A stretch of DNA of 64,000 nt. It comes from Acidobacteriota bacterium (lineage in GTDB: Bacteria > Acidobacteriota > Blastocatellia > Pyrinomonadales > Pyrinomonadaceae). Under the pieces are notes generated by a model, which worked only from the letters and a program-made list of their open reading frames with translations, did not search any database and was not told the DNA's origin. The stretch is taken from the NCBI GenBank assembly GCA_018269075.1, contig JAFDVJ010000060.1, positions 35,079-99,078 on the forward strand, written 5' to 3'. Within the stretch, counting starts at the first letter, position 1; each line of letters starts with the position of its first letter. Below, one piece after another: positions 8,459 through 15,510 of the stretch. The translations under genes and the position numbers were made by a program.

Positions 8459-9838
8459 TTAGCGGTTGATCTTGCCGGCGGCCTCGCGCAGCTTGCGCTG
8501 GGCATCGGCCCGGTTGATCGTTTTGCCGTCGGAATCGATCGAAAGCGCCTTTTCGTAGGCTTCCTTGGCTTTCGGGTATTCGCGCTGGTTGAGATACACC
8601 TCGGCCAGCCGGTAGTAGGCGAGCGCCGAGTTCGGATCGGCGTCGATCGCCTTCTGATAGGCCTCGATCGCGCTCACGTCGCGCTTCAGTTTCTGGTAGC
8701 CCGAGCCGATCATAATGTAGATCTCGGCCTTCGGCATTTCGCGGGCGACGCCTTCGAGCGTTTCGAGCGCTTCCTCGATCTGTTTGGTGTCGAGCATCAG
8801 GTTGGCGAGCCACATCCGCGTTTCGATCGTGTTGTAGCCGTTCTGAATCGCGTTTTTGTAGGCGGCGATCGCTTCCTTGCTTTTGCCCTGCAGGCGCAGC
8901 GCGTCGCCGAGCTTTTTATGGGCCATCGCCATCTGCGGTTCGGTCTGGACCGCTTTCTGGTACATTTTGGCGGCGTCTAGATACTGCTGTTTGGCGAAGT
9001 AGGTGTTTCCCAGACCGTAATACGGGAGCGCCGAGGTCGGCATAAATTCGATCGCTTTGGTAAAGGCCGTGAAGGCGTTGGTGAACTCTTTTTTGGAAAG
9101 CTCGATCTGACCGGTCGCGAACCATCGCTGGGCCTCGATCTGGACGGCCGTGTAGTTTTGAATCCGACCGAGCTGCGCGGCCTGAAAAACGATCTGCCAG
9201 TCGTCGACGGTGACCAGATCGGTGGTCGCCGGATTGTTGTAGTCGGTCAGGATTTTCTTGACTTTTTCGCTGATTTCGATGGCCAGCTCGATCTCGGATT
9301 TTTCCTCGGTCTCGACCGGTTTCTCCTTCGGCGGCGGCGGTTTGACGACGACTTCCTCGTAAAGCTTGATCGAGGTCGTTTCCGGAAAGACGGTGATCTT
9401 TTTGGTCGGGAGCAGGACCTGCCGCTTGTTTTTGGCCATCAGCAGATACTCGCCAGGCGCGAGCTTTTTCGAAAGCTGAAAATTGACATCGGTCGCGCCG
9501 ATGTTCTTCTCGTTGAGATAGACCTCGACGCTCGGCTCGCGCGAAAGAAAGGTGACGTTGACCGGATTGCCGGCCGGATTCTTTTTGGCCGTCTCCGTCG
9601 ACGGCTTCGGCACCGACCGTTTCGGGCTTTTCGCGACCGGCGGCGGATTTTTCTTTTTCGGCGTCGTCTTGCTTTTATCGGCGGATTTTTTCTGATTGCC
9701 GTAAACCGAGTTGCGCAGGTCGTCCTGCCCGAAAGCCGGGCAGATGCCGAGCGCGGCGACGGCCAGTGAAATAATCACAACGGTCGAAATATGGGTAAGT
9801 TGTCTGATCGGTTTTTTTATTGTGATTCTCCCAAACAT
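8459..9838 (-). CDS. Exported PEGA-like and TPR repeat protein
   Basis: The 459-residue protein has a signal peptide (hydrophobic residues about 17-36, likely cleavage after FGQ). A Lys/Pro-rich linker is followed by a PEGA-like beta domain (VNVTFLSREPSVEVYLNEKN, APGEYLLMAK) at about residues 92-170. The C-terminal half has five or six tetratricopeptide repeats (AFTKAIEFMPTSALPYYGLG, YQKAVQTEPQMAMAHKKLG, and so on). It lies inside the T3SS minus-strand operon between the formylglycine-enzyme-like gene and sctP. A periplasmic or outer-membrane assembly role is possible because the locus has no secretin. No conserved T3SS family explains it, and general TPR scaffolding is the only safe description. 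Confidence 0.8.
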   Translation of the reverse strand: MFGRITIKKPIRQLTHISTVVIISLAVAALGICPAFGQDDLRNSVYGNQKKSADKSKTTPKKKNPPPVAKSPKRSVPKPSTETAKKNPAGNPVNVTFLSREPSVEVYLNEKNIGATDVNFQLSKKLAPGEYLLMAKNKRQVLLPTKKITVFPETTSIKLYEEVVVKPPPPKEKPVETEEKSEIELAIEISEKVKKILTDYNNPATTDLVTVDDWQIVFQAAQLGRIQNYTAVQIEAQRWFATGQIELSKKEFTNAFTAFTKAIEFMPTSALPYYGLGNTYFAKQQYLDAAKMYQKAVQTEPQMAMAHKKLGDALRLQGKSKEAIAAYKNAIQNGYNTIETRMWLANLMLDTKQIEEALETLEGVAREMPKAEIYIMIGSGYQKLKRDVSAIEAYQKAIDADPNSALAYYRLAEVYLNQREYPKAKEAYEKALSIDSDGKTINRADAQRKLREAAGKINR

Positions 9839-9888
9839 CGAAAAAAAATCCTCCTAATTTTGTCGTTCATCGAAAATAATCAATAAAA

Positions 9889-10872
9889 TCAGGGGTTTTG
9901 TTTTTGCTCGACGACGTACCGGAATCCGACCGCGGGCACCCGGGTCGTTTCCGGTATTTCGTAACGCGAGCCGATCGAAATCTGCGCGGCCTTTTCGAGG
10001 GCCGAACCGCCCTTGACGACCCGCAGCGTCTGGCCTTTCTCAAGGGCCGCTTTGACCTGTTCGTCGGTGATGCCGGCATCGCCGACGACTTTGTCCTCGG
10101 TCCATTCCCAAACGTTGCCGACCATATCGTAAGCGCCGAATGGCGAACGGTTGAGCGGGAATTTTTTGACCGATGATATTTTACCGCCTTTTTCCTTCGA
10201 AGTCGCGGCTTCGTCGTTCCACTCGTTGCCCCACGGGTATTTCAGCGACTCGGTCCCGCGGGCGGCGAATTCCCATTCCGCCTCGGTCGGCAGCCGGACG
10301 GGCAGACCGAGCTTTTTCCCGAGCCATTTGCAGTAGGCGGCGGCGTCGGCCCACGAGACGTTGGTCACGGGAAAATCGGCGGTCCCGTCGGGAAACCGTT
10401 CGTTCTTCCAGCCGGCCGGGGCGGAACGCCGGGTTTCACGGACGAATTCGGCGTACTGCGCGTTGGTGACCTCGGTTTCGGCGATCGCGAAAGCGCCGAC
10501 GATCGTTCGCTGAATCGGCCGTTTCGTTTCGCCGCCGCCGAGCGCGATCTCGCCGCCCGGAACCTCGACGACGTTTACCGGCTTTCGTTCGACCGGCGGC
10601 ACGGGTTCGACCGCCGGCGCGGGCGCGGGCGAAGCGTCTTCGGTTTTGACCGGCGCGGGCTCGGCCGGCGGATTGACCGGAACGGTCGTTTCGGCGACGG
10701 TCAATGTTTTCGTCCGTTTCGGCGAGCCGAACAGAAACCAGCTGCCGGCCCCGAGCAGAACGGCGATCGTAAAACAGATCAGTCCGGCGACGGCGAACGG
10801 CAGAAACCGCAGCTCGTCGTCCGCGGCCGCCGTCTGCGTGGTATGGATCAGTTTTTCCTTTTTCTCCGACAT
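9889..10872 (-). CDS. Membrane-anchored formylglycine-generating-enzyme (SUMF1) fold protein, probably non-catalytic
   Basis: The 327-residue protein has a short cytoplasmic N-terminus, a transmembrane helix near residues 28-48, a Pro/Glu-rich linker and a C-terminal FGE-sulfatase domain with the hallmark segments VTNAQYAEFVRETRR, VTNVSWADAAAYCKWLG, LPTEAEWEFAARG, YPWGNEW and GAYDMVGNVWEW. The terminal GGSALEK...SIGSRYE...VGFRYV segment lacks the two cysteines used by true formylglycine-generating enzymes, so catalysis of cysteine oxidation is unlikely. The fold is often used as a binding module. It sits between sctO-like and the TPR gene, so it may be a periplasmic component of this secretion machine. 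Confidence 0.85.
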   Translation of the reverse strand: MSEKKEKLIHTTQTAAADDELRFLPFAVAGLICFTIAVLLGAGSWFLFGSPKRTKTLTVAETTVPVNPPAEPAPVKTEDASPAPAPAVEPVPPVERKPVNVVEVPGGEIALGGGETKRPIQRTIVGAFAIAETEVTNAQYAEFVRETRRSAPAGWKNERFPDGTADFPVTNVSWADAAAYCKWLGKKLGLPVRLPTEAEWEFAARGTESLKYPWGNEWNDEAATSKEKGGKISSVKKFPLNRSPFGAYDMVGNVWEWTEDKVVGDAGITDEQVKAALEKGQTLRVVKGGSALEKAAQISIGSRYEIPETTRVPAVGFRYVVEQKQNP

Positions 10873-11032
10873 CGCTTCAAAAACCGCAGAATGATCGTCA
10901 GCTTATAACTCCTTCAAAACAACGAAAAGTCACAAATTCAAAAAGGGGCGGATAAATTAATATTCTGCAATATATACAATCATAATACTTTAATGCCGCC
11001 AAGACAACCTTTTTGTCGCCGCCGGCGAATTT

Positions 11033-11524
11033 TCAGGAGCCTTTCCGGCGGCCGTGCAGGATGGCGCCGATCTCGTCGCTGATTTTCTGCTCGCGCCGGT
11101 TCCGCGTCGTCCGCTCGGCGGTTTTCCAGTTTTCCTTATGCGTTTCGATCGATTTCAGCTCGCGGGCGGCCTCGATCAACCGGTCGCGCGCCGTTTCGAG
11201 ATCCTTTTCGGCGCGCGCGACCGTCTTGATCTGCTGATCGACCTCGGCGCGAAGCCCGGCCTCGAGCTGCCGGAGATCGTTGAGAAAATTCTGGTGCGCG
11301 AGAATGCTGCGCGCGGCGAGACCCCGCGCGAGCTGTTCGTTCATCGCCTGCTGGGCACGGTGCTGGCGCTCGAAACATTCCCGGAGCCGCTGCTGCCGAC
11401 GGGCGAGCTCTTCCTCGGCCGCCTGCAGCATCTGCAGCCGCACGCCGACCTGCCGCGCGGCCTCTTCCTTGCCGCGCCGCCGGAGCTCGAGAACGGTTTC
11501 CAGCCGGTATTTATTCGTTTTCAT
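11033..11524 (-). CDS. sctO: SctO/FliJ-like T3SS stalk protein
   Basis: The 163-residue protein is almost entirely a charged alpha-helical coiled coil beginning MKTNKYRLETVLELRRRGKE, the typical FliJ start (short basic N-terminus, then RLxxVLxLRrrxEe). FliJ/SctO is the stalk that enters the SctN ATPase hexamer and contacts SctV. Length matches the family (140-170). It is the first gene of a minus-strand operon continuing into the formylglycine-enzyme-like, TPR and sctP-like genes and is divergent from the sigma factor gene. There is no competing family, although coiled-coil sequence limits certainty. Confidence 0.75.
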   Translation of the reverse strand: MKTNKYRLETVLELRRRGKEEAARQVGVRLQMLQAAEEELARRQQRLRECFERQHRAQQAMNEQLARGLAARSILAHQNFLNDLRQLEAGLRAEVDQQIKTVARAEKDLETARDRLIEAARELKSIETHKENWKTAERTTRNRREQKISDEIGAILHGRRKGS

Positions 11525-11691
11525 ATCGCACCCGCCGCCGGCGAACGGCTTTTTCGCGGCCGTCGCGGCGGACCGTGTTCGGAAATTATGCCCTTAAGAT
11601 GAACGCCGCGCGGGCGCTCGTTGCCGAAATAATTCAGAATCCATTGTACACCAACAAAATTGAAAATCTTATTTTGTATTTGAACGCGAAA

Positions 11692-12522
11692 ATGAGTTAC
11701 CGTAATTTCAGGTCGCGAATAAATAAACTCGGCGAGGATTGGATTTCCGGCCGATCGCGGCCGCCGACGGGAAACCGTCACCGTTTCCGATTTGTGGCTG
11801 AACAGACTACCGAAAATCAGAATCCGGGTCAAACCGCCTTTGCCGACCGCGACGAGCTGGTCGAACGCTACCGGCCCTACGTCTATTCGATCGCGCGACA
11901 GGTATTGAACACTTTTCCGGTCAAGATCGATTTCGAAGAGCTCGCCGGTTACGGGATGATCGGGCTGCTCGAAGCGGCCGACCGCTACGATCCGCGCCGC
12001 AAGGTCTCGTTCGTCACGTTTTCCTACTACCGGATCAAGGGCGCGATCTTCGACGGACTGCGGCAGATGGGCATCCTGACGCGGACGCCGAACTCCGCCT
12101 GGGTGCGGCGCGAATCGGTTTTGAACGATCTCGTCCAGACGGCTTCGGACGACGAGATCGAAAATCCGGCCGCCTCGGTCGACGACGAGATCCAGACGGT
12201 CGAAAAATTCGTCGACTCGCTGATTCCGGCCTACCTGCTGTCGCTCAGCGAGGAAAACGCGCCCGACGTCGCCGACACGCGCGAGCTGCCGAACGTCTCG
12301 GTCGAGTTTCGGGAAACCGTCCGGATCGTCCGCGACACGGTCGAAGAGCTGCCCGAAAAGGAAAAGGAGATCATCGAATCGCTCTATTTCCGGCAGCTGT
12401 CGACGACCGAGCTCGCCGCCAAAATGGGCGTCAACAAATCGTGGGTCTCGCGGCTCCATTCGAAAGCCGTCGTCCGCCTGCGCCAGCGGCTCGCAATGAA
12501 GGGCGTACTGGCCAACGAATGA
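11692..12522 (+). CDS. RNA polymerase sigma factor of the FliA/WhiG (sigma-28) group
   Basis: Region 2 reads ELVERYRPYVYSIARQV...DFEELAGYGMIGLLEA then RYDPRRKVSFVTFSYYRIKG, and region 4 reads LSTTELAAKMGVNKSWVSR followed by LHSKAVVRLRQRL. This is the FliA/WhiG pattern rather than sigma-70 housekeeping or ECF type. The start is uncertain: ATG 11692 gives 276 residues, while ATG 11599 or GTG 11575 would add a poorly conserved N-terminus; no strong ribosome binding site decides it. FliA normally transcribes late flagellar genes from TAAA-N15-GCCGATAA promoters. No flagellar filament or chemotaxis genes are nearby, but seven matching promoters stand before T3SS substrate genes in this window, so this sigma factor is the likely activator of the late set. 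Confidence 0.88.
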   Translation: MSYRNFRSRINKLGEDWISGRSRPPTGNRHRFRFVAEQTTENQNPGQTAFADRDELVERYRPYVYSIARQVLNTFPVKIDFEELAGYGMIGLLEAADRYDPRRKVSFVTFSYYRIKGAIFDGLRQMGILTRTPNSAWVRRESVLNDLVQTASDDEIENPAASVDDEIQTVEKFVDSLIPAYLLSLSEENAPDVADTRELPNVSVEFRETVRIVRDTVEELPEKEKEIIESLYFRQLSTTELAAKMGVNKSWVSRLHSKAVVRLRQRLAMKGVLANE

Positions 12523-12592
12523 CCCCGAAGAGCCGAAAGATGTCCGGTTCGCTCGAGAATAGTTTTCCAACTTTACGAATTGGTTTTAACGC

Positions 12593-12650
12593 AAAGGCGC
12601 GATGACCGCGGAGAAACAATGCGATGATTCTCCGCGGTCTTCGCGCCTTT
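12593..12650 (+). terminator. Long hairpin downstream of the sigma factor gene
   Basis: The arms AAAGGCGCGATGACCGCGG... and ...CCGCGGTCTTCGCGCCTTT (about 23 bp, one bulge) enclose a 12-nt loop 70 bp after the sigma stop codon. There is no clean U-tract, so it may be a Rho-independent-like terminator or a repeat-derived hairpin. Confidence 0.5.
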
Positions 12651-12862
12651 CCGTTAAGACTACGGCCCTTGCGATCAATCGGCAATCGTTCAATAACATT
12701 AAGAATTTGAAGTCGAATGACGGGATACGGTTTATTACCGGCCGCAGCTTTCCGCCGTCGCCGTTTCCGTCAAGGCCGTCCGGGCGCGCCTTCGATCCGA
12801 CGACATTTTGGTTCCTTACGACACCCGAAACAAAGCCGCCGACAGCTTTTCGGGCCTTCCTT

Positions 12863-13014
12863 ACATAAATCTGCCTAATGCTACCCGAGTTTTGATAATT
12901 ATTATCAATTTACAATCGATTCCGACCCGTTTCCGGAGTCTTCCGACCGGCGTCCGGAGTCTTCCGAACATAAATCTGTCTAATCCTACCCGAGTTTTGA
13001 TAATTATTATCAAT
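12863..13014. repeat. 47-bp direct repeat with a 17-bp palindrome, plus 21-bp tandem units
   Basis: Copies at 12863-12909 and 12968-13014 are 45/47 identical and each ends with the palindrome TTGATAATTATTATCAA (12892-12908 and 12997-13013). Between and after them (to about 13082) lie 21-bp units with the core TTCCGACCGGCGTCCGGAGTC. The AT-rich palindrome pair 105 bp apart could be an operator; alternatively the whole tract is a small repeat expansion. Confidence 0.75.
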
Positions 13015-13168
13015 AGAATATCGATTCTGACCGGTGTCCGGACGATTCCGACCGGTGCCCGAAGGATTCCGACCGGCAATTGAGAGGGTCAATCTCGACG
13101 ACAACACCGTTTGTATACCGCGTTTTCGATCGGATCGGAACCGGCAGCCCGGCGAACCGCTGTTTTTG

Positions 13169-13228
13169 ATCCGCAAAAAAGACCAAAAACACTAAATTTC
13201 TTTCGTGTTTTTAGTGTTTTTTGTGGAT
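13169..13228. repeat. Dispersed hairpin repeat, copy 1 (TTTAGTGTTTTT family)
   Basis: An inverted repeat of ATCCGCAAAAAA...CCAAAAACACTAAAT against TTTAGTGTTTTTTGTGGAT. Further copies lie at 14654-14715, 46929-46987, 61612-61746, 62580-62712 and 63295-63426. Confidence 0.75.
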
Positions 13229-13358
13229 TTATAAATAACCGATCGCCGTCCGGTATTTTCATTGACCGGCAAGTTTCGCGGTGCGGCCAGCGGCAACGAT
13301 CACCAACCGCCAAACAGGGCGTCCCTGCCGGCCGTCAAAAAAAAAATAATTGCCGACA

Positions 13359-13386
13359 GGAAACTTTTGCCGCAGACTGACGATAA
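13359..13386 (+). promoter_or_regulatory. Sigma-28-type promoter upstream of the DUF1521 gene
   Basis: GAAACTTT at 13360-13367, an 11-bp spacer and GACGATAA at 13379-13386, 87 bp before the start codon. It matches the FliA layout (TAAAGTTT-N11-GCCGATAA) and six other promoters in the window. Confidence 0.75.
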
Positions 13387-13473
13387 TTTCAACAACAGGC
13401 GAGAAATGATTGTTGGAAAAGCTTTTAAGACGATACTTCGCCACCGGAACACAATACGGCAGGAGATAATGAG

Positions 13474-14556
13474 ATGAGCGTCAATATCAACGTTTTCAAT
13501 TTTAACAACAACGGGATCCAACCCGATTTTTTCAACGGTATCAACGGCTCGGCGCTGCAGGGCGTCGACGACATTTTGTCCGATATTTTCAATGATTTTT
13601 CGCAGCTTTTCGATCAGGTCGGCAGCCAGTTTTCCGGCGGTCAGAACATTATGGGCGGCGGCTGCGTGGTGCCGCCGTCGCCGTTCGACGGCAGCCAGCC
13701 GCCGGGAAGTCTGAAGGCCGACGGCGACGTCGTCACGACGCCGGGCGGCTATAAGATCGAATCGACCGGCAAATACGACTGGAAGATCACCGGCCCGGAC
13801 GGCAAGGTGACCGTCGTCGAGGGCGACCCGCACGTCCGCGAGGGCGACGGCGGAAAATGGGATTTCAAACGCGATTCGACCTTCGTCCTCGGCGACGGCA
13901 CGCGGATCAACGTCTCGACCAAGCCCTACGGCAACGGGGCGACCGTCACGTCGAACCTCGAGATCATCAGCGGCAACGACCGGGTCAATATCTCGGGCAT
14001 CGACGAGGGCAAGGGCAAGGTCGGCCAGATCACCGCCGACGGCTACGCCCACGCCAACAGCTTCGGCGGTAAGGACGTTTTCGTGATGGGCCGGGAAACC
14101 GACGACTGGTCATTTCAGGGCAAGGAAGTGATCGGCAGCAACAACGGCGGCGATTCGTTCAAGCTCGGCGGCGATCTGCCCGCCGGCAACGCGAACGGCA
14201 GCGATTTCTGGCAGGGTTATCAGGATTTCGGCCAGCTCCTGCACAACTTCGTGACCGACCTGATCAACGACTGGAATTCGAGCTGGAACCCGAACCCGAT
14301 CGGCCAGAATCCCTATTACGACAACGGCTCGCGGTATCACAAGATGGGCACCGGCACGGACGTCAACAATCTGTGGGGCGGCGGCGGCAACAATTCGAAC
14401 GGGTTCTGGGCCGGCAGCAGCTACGACCGGGCGCAGCACCAGCAGCAGATGCGCGAGGCCTTTAAACTTTTCGGCGAACTGTTCGGCGTGATGGCCCGGT
14501 TGGCAAGACTGAACGATCAGATGTCAACATTTCGGAATCGGGCGATTTACGCGTAG
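13474..14556 (+). CDS. DUF1521 (NopE1-type GD'PH autocleavage) protein, putative T3SS substrate
   Basis: The 360-residue protein has no signal peptide. Residues about 85-240 match the DUF1521/MIIA domain of Bradyrhizobium NopE1, a calcium-induced self-cleaving type III effector: VEGDPHVREGDGGKWDF, then TFVLGDGTRINVSTKPY. The expected scissile bond is Asp118-Pro119 in GDPH (residues 117-120), followed by the acidic EGDGGKWDF motif thought to form the metal site. The N-terminus (residues 1-70) is Asn/Phe/Gly-rich and could carry the secretion signal. The C-terminus is Asn/Gly/Trp-rich with a final helix. A sigma-28-type promoter stands upstream, and a SycD-like chaperone gene follows after a hairpin. 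Known relatives are effectors, but a structural or translocator role is equally possible here. Confidence 0.85.
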   Translation: MSVNINVFNFNNNGIQPDFFNGINGSALQGVDDILSDIFNDFSQLFDQVGSQFSGGQNIMGGGCVVPPSPFDGSQPPGSLKADGDVVTTPGGYKIESTGKYDWKITGPDGKVTVVEGDPHVREGDGGKWDFKRDSTFVLGDGTRINVSTKPYGNGATVTSNLEIISGNDRVNISGIDEGKGKVGQITADGYAHANSFGGKDVFVMGRETDDWSFQGKEVIGSNNGGDSFKLGGDLPAGNANGSDFWQGYQDFGQLLHNFVTDLINDWNSSWNPNPIGQNPYYDNGSRYHKMGTGTDVNNLWGGGGNNSNGFWAGSSYDRAQHQQQMREAFKLFGELFGVMARLARLNDQMSTFRNRAIYA

Positions 14557-14577
14557 GGGCAATTCGATAACCGGGAG

Positions 14578-14605
14578 GTGTGAAGCGCCGCAGGGCGCTT
14601 CACAC
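14578..14605 (+). terminator. Hairpin after the DUF1521 gene
   Basis: A perfect 12-bp stem, GTGTGAAGCGCC / GGCGCTTCACAC, with a 4-nt loop lies 21 bp after the stop codon and is followed by GATTATCTTTT. It is a likely intrinsic terminator with a weak U-tract. Confidence 0.65.
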
Positions 14606-14653
14606 GATTATCTTTTAAATGTTTGAAAATCGGGTCGGCGAACGGGAGTTTTT

Positions 14654-14715
14654 CATCCACTAAAAACACCAAAAACACGAAAATAAATTTAGTGTTTTTT
14701 GTGTTTTTGGTGGAT
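14654..14715. repeat. Dispersed hairpin repeat, copy 2 (TTTAGTGTTTTT family)
   Basis: ATCCACTAAAAACACCAAAA and its complement TTTTGTGTTTTTGGTGGAT flank a short AT-rich loop. The copy lies between the DUF1521 gene and the SycD-like gene. Confidence 0.75.
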
Positions 14716-14777
14716 AAAAAAAAACCGATCGCAGTCCCGTATTACCAAATTAATCCGAACTTAAAAGGAGAACCGCG

Positions 14778-15266
14778 ATGACCGCAAACCAGACCGAAAA
14801 CAACGCAAAAAAACGACGAATCCAGGAAAATCTCGTGACCGGCCAGATGACGATCGCCGAAGCGGTCGGGCTCGACCGGAAACAGCTTTATTCGATCGCC
14901 CATCGCGGCTACCAGCTGATGAATTCGGGCCGGCTCGAAGAGGCGCGCAAGATCTACGCCGGCCTCGTCGCGGCCGATCCCTACGACAGCGTTTTTCACT
15001 GTCATCTCGGCGCGGTCCTGTGGCGGCTCGGCGAAACGGAGCGGGCGTTCGATGAATTCGACACGTCGATCCGCTACAACATCGCCAACGTCGACGCGCT
15101 GGCCGCCCGCGGCGAGCTTTACCTGCAGCGCGGCGAGCTCAAAAAGGGCGTCGAAGATCTCCGCAAAGCGCTCGAAAACGATCCGAAAGGCCGCCGGCCG
15201 GCGAGCCTCCGCGCCCGCTCGCTGCTGCTTTCGCTGCGCGCGGCGGCCGCCCGAAAATCCGTTTGA
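14778..15266 (+). CDS. SycD/LcrH-like class II T3SS chaperone (TPR)
   Basis: The 162-residue protein has the SycD/IpgC layout: an N-terminal helix (LVTGQMTIAEAVGLDRKQLY), then three TPR-like repeats (IAHRGYQLMNSGRLEEARKI, FHCHLGAVLWRLGETERAF, ALAARGELYLQRGELKKG). Class II chaperones bind the translocators or other hydrophobic substrates before export. It is preceded by AAGGAG at 14766-14771, a good ribosome binding site for ATG 14778. It lies between the DUF1521 protein and the RNase-like toxin, so either may be its client. General TPR identity is certain and the chaperone role is inferred from length, repeat count and context. Confidence 0.75.
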   Translation: MTANQTENNAKKRRIQENLVTGQMTIAEAVGLDRKQLYSIAHRGYQLMNSGRLEEARKIYAGLVAADPYDSVFHCHLGAVLWRLGETERAFDEFDTSIRYNIANVDALAARGELYLQRGELKKGVEDLRKALENDPKGRRPASLRARSLLLSLRAAAARKSV

Positions 15267-15303
15267 TTCTCTGAACAACGGTCAAAAGATATGCGACGCG
15301 GAA

Positions 15304-15428
15304 CGCCGGCATCCTGCCGGCAATGCGTTTGAAAAACGCAAACTGCGCTTCGTTTTTAGAGAGACTGAGCGAAATGAAGCGTGTAGACGCCGCTTTCGCG
15401 ACGTTGGCCGGCAGGATGCCGGCGCTCC
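15304..15428. mobile_element. MITE-like inverted-repeat element, copy A
   Basis: The 18-bp perfect arms CGCCGGCATCCTGCCGGC (15304-15321) and its complement (15407-15424) enclose about 85 bp; GGCGCTCC follows on the right. The arm sequence is related to the 24-bp arms of the element at 59400-59536 (GGAGCGC-GGCATCCTTGCC), so both belong to one non-coding family. There are no coding sequences inside. Confidence 0.65.
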
Positions 15429-15510
15429 ATCGGGCGCGGATTCTTGGGCCGAACTCAGTGATTGAAGGCAAGCGGTATCGGCAGGCGCATTCAACGATTG
15501 AGCAGGGGGT

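Larger units (their letters stand above)
12523..13473. other. Long non-coding region with hairpins, repeats and a promoter
   Basis: No gene is supported across these 950 bp. The region contains a long hairpin after the sigma gene (12593-12650), a 47-bp AT-rich direct repeat with an internal palindrome, short 21-bp tandem units (GACCGG/GTCCGGA type), one copy of the dispersed TTTAGTGTTTTT hairpin (13169-13228) and the sigma-28-type promoter of the DUF1521 gene. Short open frames inside the repeat zone reflect the 21-bp (7-codon) periodicity. Confidence 0.7.

Noticed and set aside
8459..9838. PEGA-TPR protein as the missing secretin SctC or its pilotin
   Set aside because: It has no secretin beta-barrel or N-domain pattern and no lipobox. 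It remains only a TPR protein in the operon.
11521..12570. Minus-strand open frame opposite the sigma factor gene
   Set aside because: The plus-strand reading gives complete sigma regions 2 and 4; the antisense reading has no recognisable features.
12808..13083. Small coding gene in the repeat region
   Set aside because: The peptide consists only of repeats (PTGVRSLPT-like, LIIIIN) read from 21-bp units and the AT palindromes, and there is no ribosome binding site.
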